Below the pieces are notes generated by a model. That model saw only the letters and a list, made by a program, of their open reading frames with translations. It did no database searches and was not told the origin of the DNA. Shown here piece after piece: positions 28,701-43,700 of a stretch of DNA of 62,000 nucleotides. This stretch comes from Branchiostoma floridae (taxonomy: Eukaryota; Chordata; Leptocardii; Amphioxiformes; Branchiostomatidae): contig NC_049980.1 in NCBI RefSeq assembly GCF_000003815.2, positions 14,178,405 to 14,240,404 on the forward strand, given 5' to 3'. Each line of letters begins with the position of its first letter. Position 1 is the stretch's first letter. Position numbers and translations under genes: made by a program.

Positions 28701-31700
28701 CAGACTGATTCATAAAGCAACCGGCATTTATGTTTGAAATTGCACGTTACCTTAATGTAAAAATTGTGTTTGGTATTGATTGTTATCTTCGTTGGAAATT
28801 ATTTATGGAAATTAATTTCATTTTGTTGTCCGATTCAATTTGCTTGGTTTTCATACCTTTTGATGTTACTTGGATATCAACACAGGGAGGTTAGAAGTAT
28901 ATATATAGTAGTAATTAGGAATCTTTCCGTGACGGTAAAGTTGTAGAATTGATGTGAACAAATATCTGGATATAGTGGGTGGCTATTTCTTTTTCGGAAC
29001 ACTGAGTTGGTTGGTATTTTCATGGCCCTTTTTGTTACCCAATACGATTTCTGAAGCAATCTTTGTAGAAGCCCCCCCCCCCCCCTCCACCTCCGCTCTT
29101 AGAATGATCGACCTCTTTTTAGTAAAGCACAGAATGAAATATTTATGTTTAGGGCAAAAGACACATTAATTTTCAAAGATAAAGTTCACAACATAATGTG
29201 GAGTAGCGTTTATACTGAACAGTAGGCATAACCATAAACATGTTGTTCTTATCTATGTTGAAACCCGACCGCTAGATATTAGTCTAGAATGTCATCAACC
29301 TGTTTAATTACGAATGGCAAAGAAGAAAAATCTACTGTGATAGAACTGCAGCCAGACCAATATCTTCCGGATCGATTATGCCTTCATACTACTGATATTA
29401 TTGTATGGCGTCAACAAGAACTTGATGTGATTAATCATTTTGAATAGAAAACGCACACAAGATGTCACAAAAGCGACTCAGTTGCTGCCTCCATATGGTG
29501 ATTGCTGAAGCTCATTACAGTCGTGTAGTTTTAAAAACAGATAAAGTGTCCTCGTCCATAATCATATTTCATCCAGCCGAATGGTCATCTACATGGATTG
29601 GTACTTGGGCTATCATCCCTACATGGCAATTGCCAGAGTAATAAAGTGGGGAACCTAATGACATCCATCTGCACTCCCCCAGCGCCTCTGTTTTACAATG
29701 TTAGAGATGTTATCGGACCACTGCTGCCCCACAGGGCCCTGTAGCGTTGGATTCCAACCTTTTTCCTCGGTGATTTCTTGGCCACTGCAGGCAAGCCCGA
29801 TGTCCCACTGCATACAGACTATCAATCAATATGCATAGGTTGCTACTTCGGCGCCCTTTTAGTGCTGACTTCCATTTTACTGTGGATGGTTTTTATGTGT
29901 GTTCAGATATTTGATGGTAGAAAATGACAACAGAATTAACGGCGGCCATTTTCTGCAGTAAAACACCCATCTTCCTGTGCTTTAAATACACAATAGCCCC
30001 TTGGCTTTGTCGTAATTTTGTGCCCTGGAACAGCACTTTCATTTACCGCATAAGTTAGAATCGATGTTAGTCTGCATTAATCATTTCTGAGGGGCGGCCA
30101 TCTTGGGAACCTGCCGGCGGTAGGCTCACCTTTTTTTATCCATGGGTGATGATACAGACTTGCCGATTCAAACAGAATAAATTATCGAAGAGCATGCTGC
30201 TCCTTTCGCCCGAACTGTCGATACGTTTGGGTAGGACAAATGGCATGCCGAGACGGTCATCACGTGAGACGTTGATTTTTGCATCGAGGATCGTTCGTTC
30301 GACGTCAAAAACGCCAATACACATTTCCCACCGTGGGGCGTCAGGCTGCCTCCGTATCGAAAATCGGTCGCTAAAATTTCCGTCAGAGTTTCCGCCTCAT
30401 GATGCGTTGTTCCAGACTCGACTCGATGCGCATGATCAGGAAAGGTACTCGATCAGAAGATCAAAACATACCACCAGACTATGATGACAACCGATATCAA
30501 CGCCCACAACAATTTCCCACAAGCACCTTCCACATCTAGTACACTTAGCCCAACCATGTTTGCAGTGCCAACAGTGTTGCTGAAATTTAAAATATACCAC
30601 AAGGAACTTGATTTTGGATGTAAAAACATTTGCCGAAAGATGAAAGTAACTTCTGTCATTCGCTTTAAGCCTGCCTATTACAAATGTCAGCACATCAGAG
30701 TCTCATTAGACTGTTTCAAATTGCATTTCTGCCATTCGGGGCATTCAACTTTCATGACAGATCACAACATAAGTATGCATGTGACGCCGAACCCTCTTAT
30801 TCCCAAGTAATCCTTGTTACGACATGGTTTATGTGTTGTACTGTATCCCTTGCACCTTCCACACGACAATTTATGTCTCAGGACAAATTGGAGCAAAGCC
30901 GTTTATTTCCATTCGACACTCATCTCCGTGAATGTTTCTCAAGATTAGGATAGGGTCATCAATTCACGAATGTGACAATCATATCCAATTAAGGACAGCT
31001 CATAAATCAAATGTCATTAATTTCATATATATGCTCGATTTATCTGCGCGGCGTCCGCTTTAATAACGACTTCATGTTGTTGCCACAAGATGTTATCACA
31101 TACAAGGAGCCGATTGCATAGGACATAAAGTTCACGAAGTTCAGCCAGCTACCGGGACCTTCATTCACCTTATTCTTTATTTATGTTTCCGTCAATGTTA
31201 CTTGATGTAATCTCGGGTAGAGGTCGGAGACTTATGCTGATTCGCACCATATGAGTTGATACCTGTTTGTGTCTGACTTGTAGATGGATGCTCCGAGCGC
31301 AAACGAGATCTCCTTCATTGTTGCCATCGGCTGTGGAATCGCTATGCTGGAAATAGCGTCTGTAATCCTCGTCTACATCCTGCTTTGGAGGTAAGAAATG
31401 TTTCCACATATAAACTCTGAGCAAAATATCTCTGACCATGGTTTGCCCTGGTGATATTTTCAAATAGGTTGTCTACACCTCATTCCACTAGAGGCTGCCA
31501 CCGCAGAGCGACCGCTGAGGCACCAAAGACCTGACACATCACTCAACGAATCTCAAAAAGAATGAGGTTTTGTCATGCTTTATTATGTGTTTTAAAACAT
31601 ACGTTTACATCTGACATAACATTCCAATCTCAAAATGAAGGCTCAAACGGACCCAATTTTGGTCGATGTGCAGTCGCTCAGCGATCGCCGTCTATAGTAG

Positions 31701-34700
31701 AAAGGAAGTTTCTGCACCATACGAGTACATTCACAACATGCGAGTTACTTTGACGTTTGATATGCATGCACAACATTCCCCATCTGCCACTTGATTTTTT
31801 CATACTTTTTGATAAAAATGACATTAGTAAGTTATACCGTAACTGGAATACATTGACCAAATCAGCTTTCCAGACCCACAGTAGGGGTACCAATGGGGTT
31901 CTCAGAACTCATACATGTAGCTGTACTAACGTAACGTATTATATGTGACTTGTCAAATATCACCATTGCACGCCTTTTGTTTAGATCTCTGGGTGTACAA
32001 AGCAGTATTCAGTGCCACATGATATGGGCTTGACTTTGGTGACCATACAACTGAAGAAAAATTAAAACGTTCGAAGACATAGCGTAAAATTTGTGGAGAT
32101 TATTTGCGGGGTGAAAAGTGTACTGTTGTAATTTCCAAACCATAAAAAAGGGAATATGATGAACCTATGCGATTGCTGCCGAATTAGATATATCTACATG
32201 TAATTGGGTACACCAAATCATGCATACCTTAAAAAGGACCTCCTTTGTCTGCTGTGAGTTGTACTAAATGAATAAAACACAACGTGCTTAAGCTGACTCG
32301 AACAAAATGTTGTGCCTGCATTTGTCAAAGACTTTGCGGCACAGGGCATTATTGGTAGGGCCGATTGCATGTCACGCCCCGAACCTATCATCCTGGCCAT
32401 ATCTGACTCTACACCTGTCGGATATGCTTTCAAGCAGGGAAACATAACCGTATAATCCCTATACTCCCATTCTAAAGCTGAAAATATTGCAATAATCCAT
32501 GTGTAATACCCGGATAATGTCCTACTTTAAGTGAGTATTGATTGCATATGGCCTCTTGAACTATCCGTACAATATGTTAGTACCTATTTGTTTTGTATTC
32601 CCGAGTCATACATAGAAGGACGCCCTAACGAAGTTTATCGCCAGTAATGGAGCCCTGGCGCAGCCTCTTGTCACTACGTTTTATTGCAGGGCTATTGATG
32701 AACTAGATCTAAGAGAATCATCTCTCTCTCGGCGGCTAGTTGGGGTCCGCATACACGACGAACGGGAGTGGAATAAGTAATATCTGCGGGGATATAGCGT
32801 TACGTACATGTAGGCTGGCCCGACATATTTACCAACGGTAACGGTAGATGAGTGTCATTTGCATGACCCGAGAATTCGCCACGTGACCAGAATGCGGTTA
32901 AGACGCATGAGCGTACTTAAAGGATGTCCGTCTCCCGGGGATAACTCCCCTCCAGGTGACCAAAGCTAAAAGATAAAGCATTTCTCAATTTCCCATCTCT
33001 GAAAGCTCCGACTGCCTGCAGCAGGGTAAGGCGCCACTTGGAGATGCACTGACGGCAGTTAGTCTTCACGCGCAGTAGAGATATTCGTGGGTTTGAAATA
33101 TCGTTGCCAACAAGGGTATAAGCATTAAGGGGACTTTTTTAGTTCCAACTGCGCAAGCACGGCGAGATGAATTGTGGGTAATATTTCCAGGCACCTAACG
33201 TGTGAACAGTACTTATGTAGACCGTGCTTAATCGGAACATATCCGACTTGTTTGGTTCTTGTCTCAAAGCCCTTCAGCTTTGACAAACTAGTATTATATT
33301 ACCCACGTTGCATTACGGTACACACTCGCAGCTACAACCATGAAACTTCTTATCACTACCGCAAGCGAAGCAAACTAAAATTCCCAAATGCAATATTTTA
33401 AAGATGGTTATGCATGTAAAGGAATTTGACTAGATTTGCAAGTTCAAATATGCATGCATTTCAAGTATATATCAGGCATGTTTCGAGACTGGACTACACT
33501 GCCCATTCGCGCTGTCTGTAGATTGTACCTGTCTGCCGTTGTCAACGTGTCTGTAATGATGAAATATGTTAGCAATGGGATTTATGCCGTCCTCAAAGGA
33601 GTACAGACTAGCAGGGGTCCCTAAATTGGGCGATGAATTCTCTGACATTCACGTTACACAATACAAAAGTTACTGATACATTTGAAATGATTCACATTGC
33701 CGTTCGTCACTGATGAATAGAATATGTTACGTGCTGTTTCCAATTTCTCATTAGCCTGGAGATACAATTAGGATGCATTCATAAAAAGTTGAAAGTTGTC
33801 AACGCAGCATCAACATCTAGAACCCCCACATCAGTGACGGTATTACTGAATTTCTATTTTGTAAGCTTGAAGAAGTGAATCAGATATGGCAAAATTTCCT
33901 CAGAGAAGATTCAAGGATCTTCAAGATCTGTTACACTGCCATCAGTGGCACTGCCAGTCCTCCCATAATCGCATGAATTATCATCAGTAACATAATTCCA
34001 TTCATTATCATAATTACAAAAGTAGTATATATGAGATCCATATGAATCACACAGATTTGAACTTAACCAGGCACCAAAGCTACAAGCCGATAGTTAGCTG
34101 AGCACAAGCTGTGCTCATCTGACCTGTGGACCCCAGCAGTACATTGACGACGGCAAACAAGACCCGGCTATCTATTTCATGTTTTTGCCCGACCTACAAT
34201 AAAACAACGAGCTTAAATGTTTACTTGGCACGCCAAGACTAAGTTTTAAAATGCTGCTAGGGAATTTGGAAGACATCAATAATGTTTCTTATTAGTCCAA
34301 AATGTAGCTGGTGCCACGGTACTCCATGTTTTTACAACAAAGTCGCCCTCCCCTAACTTCATGCACACTGACACCTGTCTTGAATGTACCGAGTGGAAGC
34401 TGGAAAGTATGACTGCACAATAGTTGCTTTCAGATATTTTTCCGTGTGAAAAGTGTTGATTACTTTGAAACAGCCCCAAAATATGTATTCAGTGAGCACT
34501 AAATTTAGTACATTTCCAGGTCTGCTCAAAATTAAACGACAAAAACTGTCTCTCTCGAAAAGTTCATCGGCGTCATAATGCTGGTAAAACCTGCTCCCCA
34601 GTTTCCCGAATGGTGCCATATAAGCTATATCACCCCTACGCCGCTGTAGTCAGAGTGAACAGCCACATAGCGTTGAAATTGCCTGGCGATATTGCCTGGA

Positions 34701-37700
34701 TTCTAAATAACGCTGGCGTCCATCAGCGACCGTGGAGTGGTTGTTGAAGCCCAAATGATTGCCGGCCAGATTTCCCTTGCGGGTCATTTGTACATCGGCC
34801 TGTGTTTCCTCGGCCATGAACATGTAGACAACATGTATTTTACACGACCTTACATCTCTGCAAGACGTCTGATAGATATGCTACGCAGCCTCCTTCGTAG
34901 GGGATAAAATCCGTTTGTGTCATCCTGCAATTTATGCGTCATATATCTTTGTGTTATACATGTTACAGGGCAAATATTAAAGTTGTGCAAGGCATACATT
35001 TTGTATTTTTAACATGTTATAAAATTCAAGACCGTTTCCAGAATGTTGAAAATATTATCTATGTAATGTTGCTTGACGATATAGCTTTAATTCATATCTC
35101 GCCATTTATAGCTCCTAAATCTGGAAGGTGTATTTACAATGTAGCTCAATTTCTGCGACTGACGTCATTTTTCACTGCCAAATGTTTTTTATTTCTTTCG
35201 TGCTTTCCATTTCGTGGATGGAACAGAAAGCAAGTATTCATTCTTGTCACACTATTTCATGCTTTATGGTGTATATTTGAAACAGGTTCTAAATTTGTTT
35301 GAAACGTAACTTCAAAGTAATAAAGCAACCCCATTAATTTCAAGCATTGCATGCTAGGTCATAGAACCTTATTTCTGTTCTCTGAATTCTCTAAATTTGA
35401 AGAAAGTTGCCAGATTGTTCAAGTATAGTCATTTCTATATATCTTGAGAATCAAAGCTAAGATATGATTCAAAAAGACCTGCATGATATGTTTCTTCTCC
35501 GCCCCGACATATTGACAATCCTGGTAATGAACCAAGATAAAGGAGTAGATCACTTACATGTAATTACTGTTATTGGTGTTGCTAATATTACGTATCGTCA
35601 CGTCACAACGGTGTATGTTTTGTCACTTAGTTCTTTGCTTTGCTATCTGTGTGAAATGGTAGCCGTCTCTATTGGCTGTACATCTCATTAGGGTAGGTAG
35701 ATTACGAAAAAAATGCATTAATCATTGACCAAATAATGCACATTCATAAGAATGAAAACAATGTCAGTATCAGTTGATACATGACGTCTTTCCCTCTGTG
35801 TTTATGATTATGACATACCTGTCCGCTCATTCGGTGGTTTATTCGTTGATTATCCGTCTCTGACTAGCAGTTCAAGCGCACTTAAACTGAAAAACAACAT
35901 GATATCAATGAAAGATTGGCACTATCGCATACATATGCGTGCAGACAAACAATGTTACAGTAAAATACTAGCATTTATATATATATATATACTACGATTT
36001 GTCAAACTAATTATTGGGTGACGCACTTTTTATAATCAGAGCTTTAGGAAAGTTTTTATCAGTTTCATAATAATATCTTATCTAAATTCTTTTGTTTCAA
36101 AGCCAGCTTGGTTTTACATTGTACCAATTTGCAAGAGACTTGAAACTGTTGCATTGCAGACGACAAGCAATTGCCAAACATGTCTCGTAACAGGCCTTTT
36201 CTATATGGGTGTTGTGCATCGACATGCAAGGGGTAATATCTTCTACTGCAATTTCTCCAGGAATTCTAAATCATAATTCAGCGAGTGCATATTGACCCCT
36301 GAATGGTCCTGGTTCCAAGATATTTTGAAACTTATGATATATGACCTTCGATCGGGAACAGACTTAATGATAATTGGTTTTAAGGATCCTAGGGTAAGGA
36401 TAAGGAGTTTATTTTTCGGAAGAATCATCCGCTCGTCTTGAATTATTATCTTACTTACCTTCATCCCCAGGCACATTTGCCAGTGGCATAAGATAGTACT
36501 AAAGTTGGCCAAGGAGTATACCCGGCCGAAGTCAGCTGGCCGCTGGGAGCTGACTCCCTTTGGCCGGCTATACTCCCAGGCAATCTTATGCCACTGGTAA
36601 ATCTGCCTGGAGATTAACTTATTACGTTAGATTCCTATTTTTGGCAACGATATCTCACCAGATTCCACGTCATTGCATGGCCGAAGCTCGCCATTCTCAA
36701 AATAACCTAATGTCAAAGCTATAGCGCTAGCACTGGGAATTTCCGGGCTTGTGCTTAAACGCATTTGGTGAAAGTCGACAAGTAGATATTGTCAGTGGAT
36801 ATGCATTAAGCATTTATGAAGCAATAAAGGCCTGTCAACCGCAAATAAAGAAATATTCATAACGAAACTGCAGCTTTCTATACATGTAAACTATCCGCCT
36901 GTTTCGATTAATCTAGCCTGGCAATATGTTCCATATGTTCACCTCGCATTGCAATCTAAACAGTACATCCGTGAAATAGTTCGAGTTACCATGTGTCTTC
37001 TTTTATTGAAGTACATTCATCATGCATGCAAATAAGCTGTTCATTGATCGCAAGCTGTCACTCTACGATGGGCTTGACTACCATACGGAAAATTTGAAAC
37101 GTCGTGCTATGTTGCATATCATTTCAACATTCACTGCCACTATAGGCACCGATATAGAAAATATACGGCATCTTTTTTTAATGTGGCGTCAGACCAACTA
37201 TTACAGATTCAGATCGCGTTCTGAAACATCCTAGGATTTTTTTTGCAAATTATACATATTTCATACTGATATGTTACTTCGCCGCATATCATATTTGGCA
37301 GCTGAAATTTTTAGCATTTCTGGCGGAAATGTCACACGCATAAAGCACAGCTCTCCTATAATTCATAAAGATCATTTAGCCGTGTGGCAGTTAAGCAAAG
37401 TTACCCTTGTATCTAATTTCTTATTCAGGATCAAAAGAAAAGCTCAAATACCGGTTTTAAAAATCATTTATGTTTTAGGGCCATCTGTAACATAATAGCC
37501 ATGAGAGATTTTCACAAATTCTTCTTTATTGCCGCTTTGGGATGATTTTAGATACCTTTGGGGGAAAAAGATGCATACTGAGTGAAACACTACCAACTGA
37601 TGGTGTGAACATTTGTTTACCCCTGATACCATTTTAGTTCTCAAGACACCAACTCAGTACGTTGTTCGGAAGGACTCGAATAACACCGTTTTAAACATAC

Positions 37701-40700
37701 ACAGGAATGAGCTACATTCTGACACAAAGCTACTGCCACACATTAAGGACATTCTCTCACTTTGAGGACAGTCCTAAGGTTGGAATTAGCCAGAAATCCA
37801 TCCTATTCTAGTTCAAGATCCAATCCAAGCAGAAGATTAGTTTCCCAACTTTGATCGTTCAAAATCTATAGTCTACTGGCACGGATGACTTTTAAAGACG
37901 GGTACGCAACATTACTTCGCCAAACATAGATGACCTTGCTAACGACTTGCCAACCATGATCTGGGGAAGGTCGCGGTGCCATGGTCAGCTAATACTATGC
38001 GTGACCGGCCCTTGGTTTCAAATCACGATAGTCCATGATAAGAAGTACTTGCCAACCAAAGGGTATAACCAGCTTCACTGCAACGGGTCAAGATAAGAAA
38101 ATTTTATGATGTCTTAGATTGCAATCCGACGGATGCAAGAGCAAAAGTCGCTTGGTGCCAAGAGGTTATTTCGTTGGAATACGATACAATACGATACGTA
38201 TTGTACTGTCTCTAGCGCTAGTGTAGACATCACTTGTACCACTGACTTTAAAAGGACTAAACATACTAGTACATTATGAGCTATAGATGTCACCGACCAT
38301 ACAATTTATAGAATTATGTGTAAGATGTGTAAGATAGTGATTTGACATCCAACCCTTAAAACGATGTGTAAGACAGCGGTTTGACCTACAAACCTTAAAA
38401 TGATGAGGAAGATAGCAGTTTGACCTCTGAACCTTATGACTTGGCACGGGCAAAGACTATACGATTATGGATGATGATTTGTAATCTCCAAGCAGATTCC
38501 TCCGGTGGCAATTTTTTCCCTCTGCCGGCTGAAGTCCTTCCCCAGCTTATGTTACTGTTTTAAGCCACCGGAGGAATCTGCTTGGAGATTGGATGATTTG
38601 TGGAATTTGATACACAACCTGCCCTGCATATATTGTTTGTGGGCCCCTCTGAGAAGTGGTGCCCAGGCAGTGAGAGTGTCACCCTGCCTGAGAAAACTGA
38701 AGTGAATGAATAAATAAATGAATAACTATCCCATTCTTTTACCTTCCAGATGCATCCGATGCGATAGATCCGTTATCGTTCTCAACCTGTCCTTGTCGTT
38801 ATTAAACGCCAACGGTGTTTTCCTTGGTGGGATACCTCAAAAATGGAACAAAGTAAGTATCAGTATGCTGGATGAAAGTATCGTTTGCATTGGTTTATAA
38901 CGCACGTGAATATGTTTTTTGTTTGAACCTTTGTTTATTCATTGCATAGACTACACAAGGTTCGCTGTCAACTCGCTGAGCGTTACGTTCATAGTAGACC
39001 ATACACCGACCAAAATTGGATTTTTGTGTCCCTCTATTCATAATTGGAATATGATGCAAATAAAATACACAAACTTAAAGAAATAATTTGTATCTATGAA
39101 ATTCGTTTAGCAATCTGTCAAATCTTTGGTCGCTCACTGGTCAGTATACTAGTAGGGGGTCCAGAGGTGTCACTTATTCTGTTGTACATTTTGCATGTGT
39201 ACGGATCTAAAAACAATAACTTGCATAATCGTAGCGGAAGACAACATGGACGTAAAAACTGACTTTGCACCAAAGGCATTAGTACTAGTAGTAATGGGGA
39301 TGCTAAACAACATCTTACAACACCAAACATTTTAACAAAACCTCTCAAGAAGCATGTCCACCTAAAGAGTCCATATTCGATATGAACAGGCACCAGTATT
39401 CAACCTTCTTAAGCATATTCTTTCTCTGATGTGACTTATTTCTACAGACCATCTGTACAGCTGTTGCCGCCATGCTTCATTACTTCTTCCTGGCAGCCTT
39501 TTGTTGGATGTTAGCTGAAGGATGGCACATGTACTCTTCCTTGGTCCGCACCAACGGCAAACTCAGCAAAGCCAAGCTATACATCGCACTGGGATGGCGT
39601 AAGTTATTTGGCGCCTTTCTTTCTCTTTCTTCCTCTCTTTCTCTCTCTTCTACCCTTTTTCTGTCTATCACTTTCTTTATCTTTCTTCTCTCGTCTTCTT
39701 TTTTTTCCTCATATTTTTTATTCCTTGTATTTATTTGTCTACGTACCATCCTTTCTTAAACATAGGTATGGAAACATTATACCGGTAATCACACTGCGTA
39801 GTCTCTTGTGTATCAGACACATTTTTCTTCCTTTTATTTCACATCGCCTATGGCCCTGCATCGAACTCGTCTTGCGACTAGTCATGGAGTTTAGGCGATA
39901 GTTTGTTACAGAGATAAATACGCCTTCTCCTTGGGGCGTCATAAATGGACAAAGTACGGACACGCCTTACAGTCCCATAATTTATAATCTGTTCCTAAGA
40001 CTTTGGACTTGCAGCAAATTGCATTAACTTTGGGGATTTGTTCGTACAGAAAATCTTTCGTCTTGGAGACTTATCCTGATGGCCTGTCGTATACCAGTGT
40101 AATTGGTGCGAAGATGAATTTGGCTCCGATTGAAAAGCTTTAGGATAAACTCTGTTCTGATAAGGATCTAGACACTTATCTCGCCAATACAGCCGGAGCA
40201 AAGCCTTCTAACTAGATTTGCTAACATCCTGTTTACAACGTCGTGAGTCGCTTCCAACAGAGATCAATTATCTATGGCAATGATGTATTCTCTATGGTAG
40301 AAGCTCTTCTTGTTCTTCTTGTACTTGGCTGTATTTTGCGCCTTGTGATAACGAAATCTGTGACATTGAATTCAGTCACAGGAAATGTATAGAATCTATT
40401 TTATGTTGATAAAAGGAAGCCAACTACATGTCACACTCACTGTCGATTTAAATGTAAACTAAAAAAAAAACATTGACAGAATTGTGCTTCTCCAGCTTTT
40501 CATGTGGATGTGCGTTGAATTAAAATCATATAATAAAGTTAGTTCTTATCAAACAAAATCCAATCATTAAGCATACGTTAAAGAAGGTGAGAGTTTAAAA
40601 AAAAATAGGAGTATGTTAACGTATACTTTATGAATGCTTTAGGAGGGGCTTTACTGCTTGACGAGGGGTTTAAGATCGGACTTTTGTTTGGACTACTTTG

Positions 40701-43700
40701 TGTTTATAGATTCAAATGGTTGAATTTTCCCCACAAAATTGTCCATGGGCGTATGCGGGAATCGGCCCCACTATTTTCAACATCTCAAGTCTGAATAGCT
40801 GCGGCCTACTTCCCACATTCGGTTATGTTCTTTGAAGCAAGACTTGCATTTAATCGATAAACTCATGAATATCGTTACTCACAGGCAATTACAAAAACGT
40901 AATCAAGGCTACCCTTTGTTCAATCGAGATGCTCGAAGTTGCTGACAAATCATAACATGTTGATTTGCTAAAGTACTCGCTTTCAAGGGCAGTAAATAAG
41001 TGTAGCAAGTCACTGACATGACGAGGCTCCGTCCATGATGTTTCCACTTAGAGTTCTCATTAACCTCGCGATCTACAGGTCAACAGTGTGGCCACACGTC
41101 TATAAAAAGTCCTCTTCGGTTTCCTGGCGGTAGTCTTACCAGAACAGACGTCAAACCGAGTCATCGGACGATGGGAGCCAATCAATACAACGTGTAGTGC
41201 ACTCAAGTGGCGGTAATTCCTCATCCCCCAGGGATTCGGCTGTATGGACCATCAGCCGACAAGGAACCGAATATTCGTTTAATCCCCCAGTGCTTCATCC
41301 TATAAGGGGCGAGAAGTGGGGGCGCATCTTGTTCCTCGTGGGTATCGCTGGTATTTCAACTGCTGCATTATGGCTGTATATATTAGAAAATGCACCCGAT
41401 ATGCAACAACGTATTGCCTCAAGTGACTTGCTGGTTCAAAAGGACACACAAGTCCTGAATTCAGTGTTAAATTTCTTTAGAGTCAATTTTCTCCGAATTC
41501 AAAACTTCTCGAATAACTGCTAGGGGACCAAACCTGCAACACTTCTATCTTGCACCTACATTTTCATGGAAATGATTAAGATCGAATGCGCTTTATTTTT
41601 TTGATTGCCCTATCGTCTTTGAATAGCTACGTACACTGCATATGATTTAAAAAGAAATGTGCATCAAATTATAGGTGTATTGCCAAGATTGCGAAGAGGA
41701 AGTGTGATTCTATGTACTATATCTTTGTTTCTAAGTGTTATTCCAACATCATATCACAACGTTAAAAGCCTGGCAATTAATTTCAAAACAGAGAATACCC
41801 CCACAGGCGTAGAACTAGGCTCCAGTTAACAAATAATTGTCTAGCCACTAAGAATATCCGGAGAAAATATTGAATTTTTAGTACAATTTCTCACCGGCGC
41901 TGGTGCAACATCAAATCCCTTGGTAGATTAGAGGAATTTCTCGTAGCAAGCACTAGAAGCCAGAGGAGTCGTTTCTTTTGCTAACGGCTGAAAGTTAAGA
42001 AAGTGTGCGCCTCGATTCATTTTCTATTCTAATGCCTACGTACCTTGTAATGATGTTTAAAGCATATTATCATATAGTCATACGACATTGGCCAATCAGA
42101 AGGCCCCATTTCATATATATTGGTTATGACGTCTTAGGTCATAGAGGTGCCACAAGTGAATAATAAATCTCAAGTGGTGAATAATAACATTAGTCAATCA
42201 GAATGAGAGGTACATAATCACAATTGGCGAATAATTACATTGACCAATCAGAATGAAAGACACATTGGCAAATCAGAATGAGAGATACTCAGCACATTCA
42301 CCAATCAGAAGGAGGCATACATGTGCCCCAACAGAGGGGAATGAGTGGAGCAGAGCAGTGTAGATTTACAAAAATTTACATCCCAATACGTATACTGCAA
42401 TTTTACGAAATGTTGTAGAAATTTTGTTTAAAAATGAAATTTATAATCTTGCGACCTTATGTACCAAAATCAAAAATGTAAACTGAACTGTATTACTCAA
42501 CAATGAGACATGTACGTGCATGCTGCATGTAACGTTATAGTGTCAATCAGATTTTTTTTCTATGGGCCAGTTTGGATAGGCTATATATCTTATTGGTTTT
42601 ATTCGGTGATTATTGCAAAGGACCAGACGTTGCGACACCATGTAAACCTCAGGACGCGCCATCAACCCTTAAGTCATACCCTTCATGGGCTGGATACTAG
42701 TACTTTAAGTAAAGAAGTAGAAAAGTTATGCTTTATTCCATTTATGCTACAAGATTAGTCTGTTCGATCCCCTCTTCTGGGGTGTAGACAGTTTTCAATT
42801 ACAATTGCATTCCGTCCTGCTTCGCTAAGTTTGTTAGTGTGCATATCTTTGGTCTAGTTGTCGGGCACTCGTCTGTACATGTGCACAGTGAATATTCTAA
42901 ACCAATATGGACTTCGTTTTGTGCATATTTTTGTAACAATGCGAGTACTGCAATGGTGTGATTGAAACATTTGCCATGTAATCTACTTTTTGACAGTAGT
43001 AACATGTCTCCGTGAGATATATCATCTAACTCCATGTCTTACACCATCCACAGTTCTACCAGCAGCAGTTGTCGGTGTTTCGTTGGGGATTACGAAGACT
43101 AATGGATACGGCAATGACAAACAGTAAGCATCTCTCACACATATGGGCATATCTATATGGCACACAATAATTGTTCATTCTTCCTGAGTTTCGTGTTCTT
43201 GCATTGCTACCGACAGTAGCGTGAAATCACGGCAAAATATTGCACAGAATTTAAACCGTTTCTTTCCGTGGATGTACGTCAATTCCACTCCGGTGCTGGG
43301 TATGGAAGAGTTGTCGGCGTACTGCCGCGGGAATCAGCCAGTCCGTCACGCCTGCTGGACATTGAACAGACTTGATTCAGGGTGGTCGGTCTAACTCAAT
43401 ATTTCAACCTTGATGAAGAGCGTCCATAATGAAATTCTGCGATCAAAATCCATAAGATATAAAAAAATCCAGGAGCTCGCTTCATCAATCAATGTATAAT
43501 GTACGAGGCAAACGTCAATCATCAAACAGCTCCGCGGGATTTTCCATAAGCCGAGACATTTTTGCGTGCGCCTGTATCATCGATTGATCTGCTGATGGGC
43601 AGATCGAAGCTGAACCTTCAACAATGACGACTGTGTAGACAAATGCTCACCTGCGGTATAATGTAACCGTGACCTTTCTATGTGTCACTATTGATTTGAG

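Larger units (their letters stand above)
31391..38749. other. 7.4-kb intron between TM1 and TM2 exons
   Basis: The longest intron. Contains MITE copy e, a likely third GGTTCATGGTTC MITE (33118-33355), the 36.5-kb hairpin and the 38.5-kb MITE. No exon or RNA gene recognised. Confidence 0.65.

Noticed and set aside
39480-39749. Minus frame rich in Arg/Glu/Lys
   Set aside because: Reverse reading of the CT tract and the TM3 exon.
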